Source: Clostridia bacterium
GTDB taxonomy: Bacteria; Bacillota; Clostridia; Oscillospirales; SIG627
NCBI GenBank assembly: GCA_017453605.1
Contig: JAFTEP010000164.1
Location: 1-6,101, forward strand
Reading direction: 5' to 3'
Length of the DNA: 6,101 nt
The position numbers were made by a program, and so were the translations under genes. Positions 5,418 through 6,101 of this stretch are shown here, piece by piece. Each line of letters starts with the position of its first letter. The stretch's first letter is position 1. The notes below the pieces were generated by a model. The model was not told the DNA's origin. It searched no databases and saw only the letters and a list, made by a program, of their open reading frames with translations.

Positions 5418-6101
5418 ATATCGGTATCTCCTTCGTAGACTGTCCGGGCGGGTCCTGTCATCGTGACGCTGTAGTCGCGCGAGATCTTGATTTCAAGATC
5501 GCCTCCGTCGAGGCGGACTTTGACCGGTCTGTCCGGCTGACAAAGCCCCTTTTTCACCGCGGCAGCCGCCGAGGCGCAGGCGCCCGTGCCGCACGCCATC
5601 GTGACGCCGCTTCCCCTCTCCCAGACCCTCATGCGCAGGGTGTCGGGAGCGACGAGCGTGACAAATTCCGCGTTGACTCCGCCGGGAAACTCTTCGTTGT
5701 GTTCGATCTGCGGTCCGATCTCGGTGAGCCTGACGTTTTCCGAGTCTTCGGTGAAGATCACCGCGTGAGGATTGCCGACCGAAACGGGAGTGCACTCGAT
5801 CCTGCCGTCCGCAAGAGAAAGAGTTTTGTCCTCATAAACTTCGGCCTTTCCCATATCGACGGTGACAAACCTCACTTTTCCCGACACGACCTGAAGATCG
5901 AGAGTTTTGACTCCCGAGAGGGTGTCGATAAGAAGGTGCGTCTTGTCGGTGTAGCCCTTGTCGTAGACGTATTTGCCGACGCATCTTATCCCGTTGCCGC
6001 ACATTTTCGCCTCGCTTCCGTCGGCGTTGAAAATGCGCATCGAAAAATCCGCTCCGAAACAGGGCGAAATGAAGATCATCCCGTCGGAGCCCGCGCCGAA
6101 A
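5411..6101 (-). CDS. dapF: Diaminopimelate epimerase, N-terminus cut by window edge
   Basis: Cofactor-independent racemase that converts LL- to meso-diaminopimelate, the peptidoglycan cross-linker and lysine precursor. In this window 229 residues are seen, starting in the family block FGAGSDGMIF; about 45-50 N-terminal residues lie beyond the edge, so the Met at 6079 is internal. Both catalytic cysteines are present: one in MCGNGIRC (codon 6001-5999) and one in ACGTGACAS (codon 5593-5591), 136 residues apart. Other conserved blocks are RIFNADGSEA, VGNPHAVIF, GVNAEFV and WERGSGVTMACGTGA, which bind substrate across the two mirror-image domains. The gene overlaps dapL by 7 bases and so is first of the two seen in the unit; their promoter lies outside the window. 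No frameshift or missing catalytic residue is seen. Confidence 0.97.
   Translation of the reverse strand, partial: FGAGSDGMIFISPCFGADFSMRIFNADGSEAKMCGNGIRCVGKYVYDKGYTDKTHLLIDTLSGVKTLDLQVVSGKVRFVTVDMGKAEVYEDKTLSLADGRIECTPVSVGNPHAVIFTEDSENVRLTEIGPQIEHNEEFPGGVNAEFVTLVAPDTLRMRVWERGSGVTMACGTGACASAAAAVKKGLCQPDRPVKVRLDGGDLEIKISRDYSVTMTGPARTVYEGDTDIC
5428..5433 (-). promoter_or_regulatory. Ribosome binding site of dapL within the dapF 3' end
   Basis: AAGGAG lies inside the last codons of dapF (Glu-Gly), 10 bases before the dapL ATG at 5417. The spacing is a little long, which fits partial reliance on ribosomes finishing dapF. Confidence 0.75.

Overview
The window looks like a moderately GC-rich Firmicutes chromosome, probably an uncultured gut-type member of the Clostridia. 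The clues are strong AAGGAGG-type ribosome binding sites, TATAAT promoters with 17-base spacers, hairpin-plus-T7 terminators, lysine/diaminopimelate synthesis by the DapL route, and the protein families themselves. The taxonomic placement is inference; there is no rRNA or marker gene here.

Layout. Positions 1-1367 (+) hold the 3' nine-tenths or more of malQ (GH77 4-alpha-glucanotransferase), whose start lies off the left edge; a clear terminator closes it. Positions 1432-1506 hold a consensus promoter embedded in three TTGAAAAGT copies spaced exactly 33 bases apart. This promoter drives a monocistronic gene (1526-2854, +) for an AAA_14/DUF4143 ATPase, ending in its own terminator. Convergent to it is a monocistronic GH172/DUF2961 gene (2915-4000, -) with its own promoter. 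Two tandem minus-strand terminators (4079-4183) separate it from the dapF-dapL pair (4233-6101, -), which overlaps by 7 bases; dapF runs off the right edge.

How the genes work together. dapL and dapF form a real functional pair: DapL converts tetrahydrodipicolinate directly to LL-diaminopimelate and DapF epimerises it to meso-diaminopimelate for peptidoglycan and lysine. MalQ (maltodextrin disproportionation) and the GH172 protein (furanosidase-type family) are both carbohydrate enzymes but are not co-transcribed. The ATPase is a self-contained cassette of unknown function between them.

Most of the window is ordinary metabolism. The most interesting signals are regulatory and motif-level. 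Two unrelated genes on opposite strands share the promoter-start signature TATAATAGnnTTGAAAA. The ATPase carries Lys where the acidic residue of its nuclease-like ExK motif is expected. DapL has a divergent PLP-site loop. MalQ seems to lack a segment in its N-terminal half. I saw no CRISPR, RNA gene, insertion sequence or clear novel defence system.
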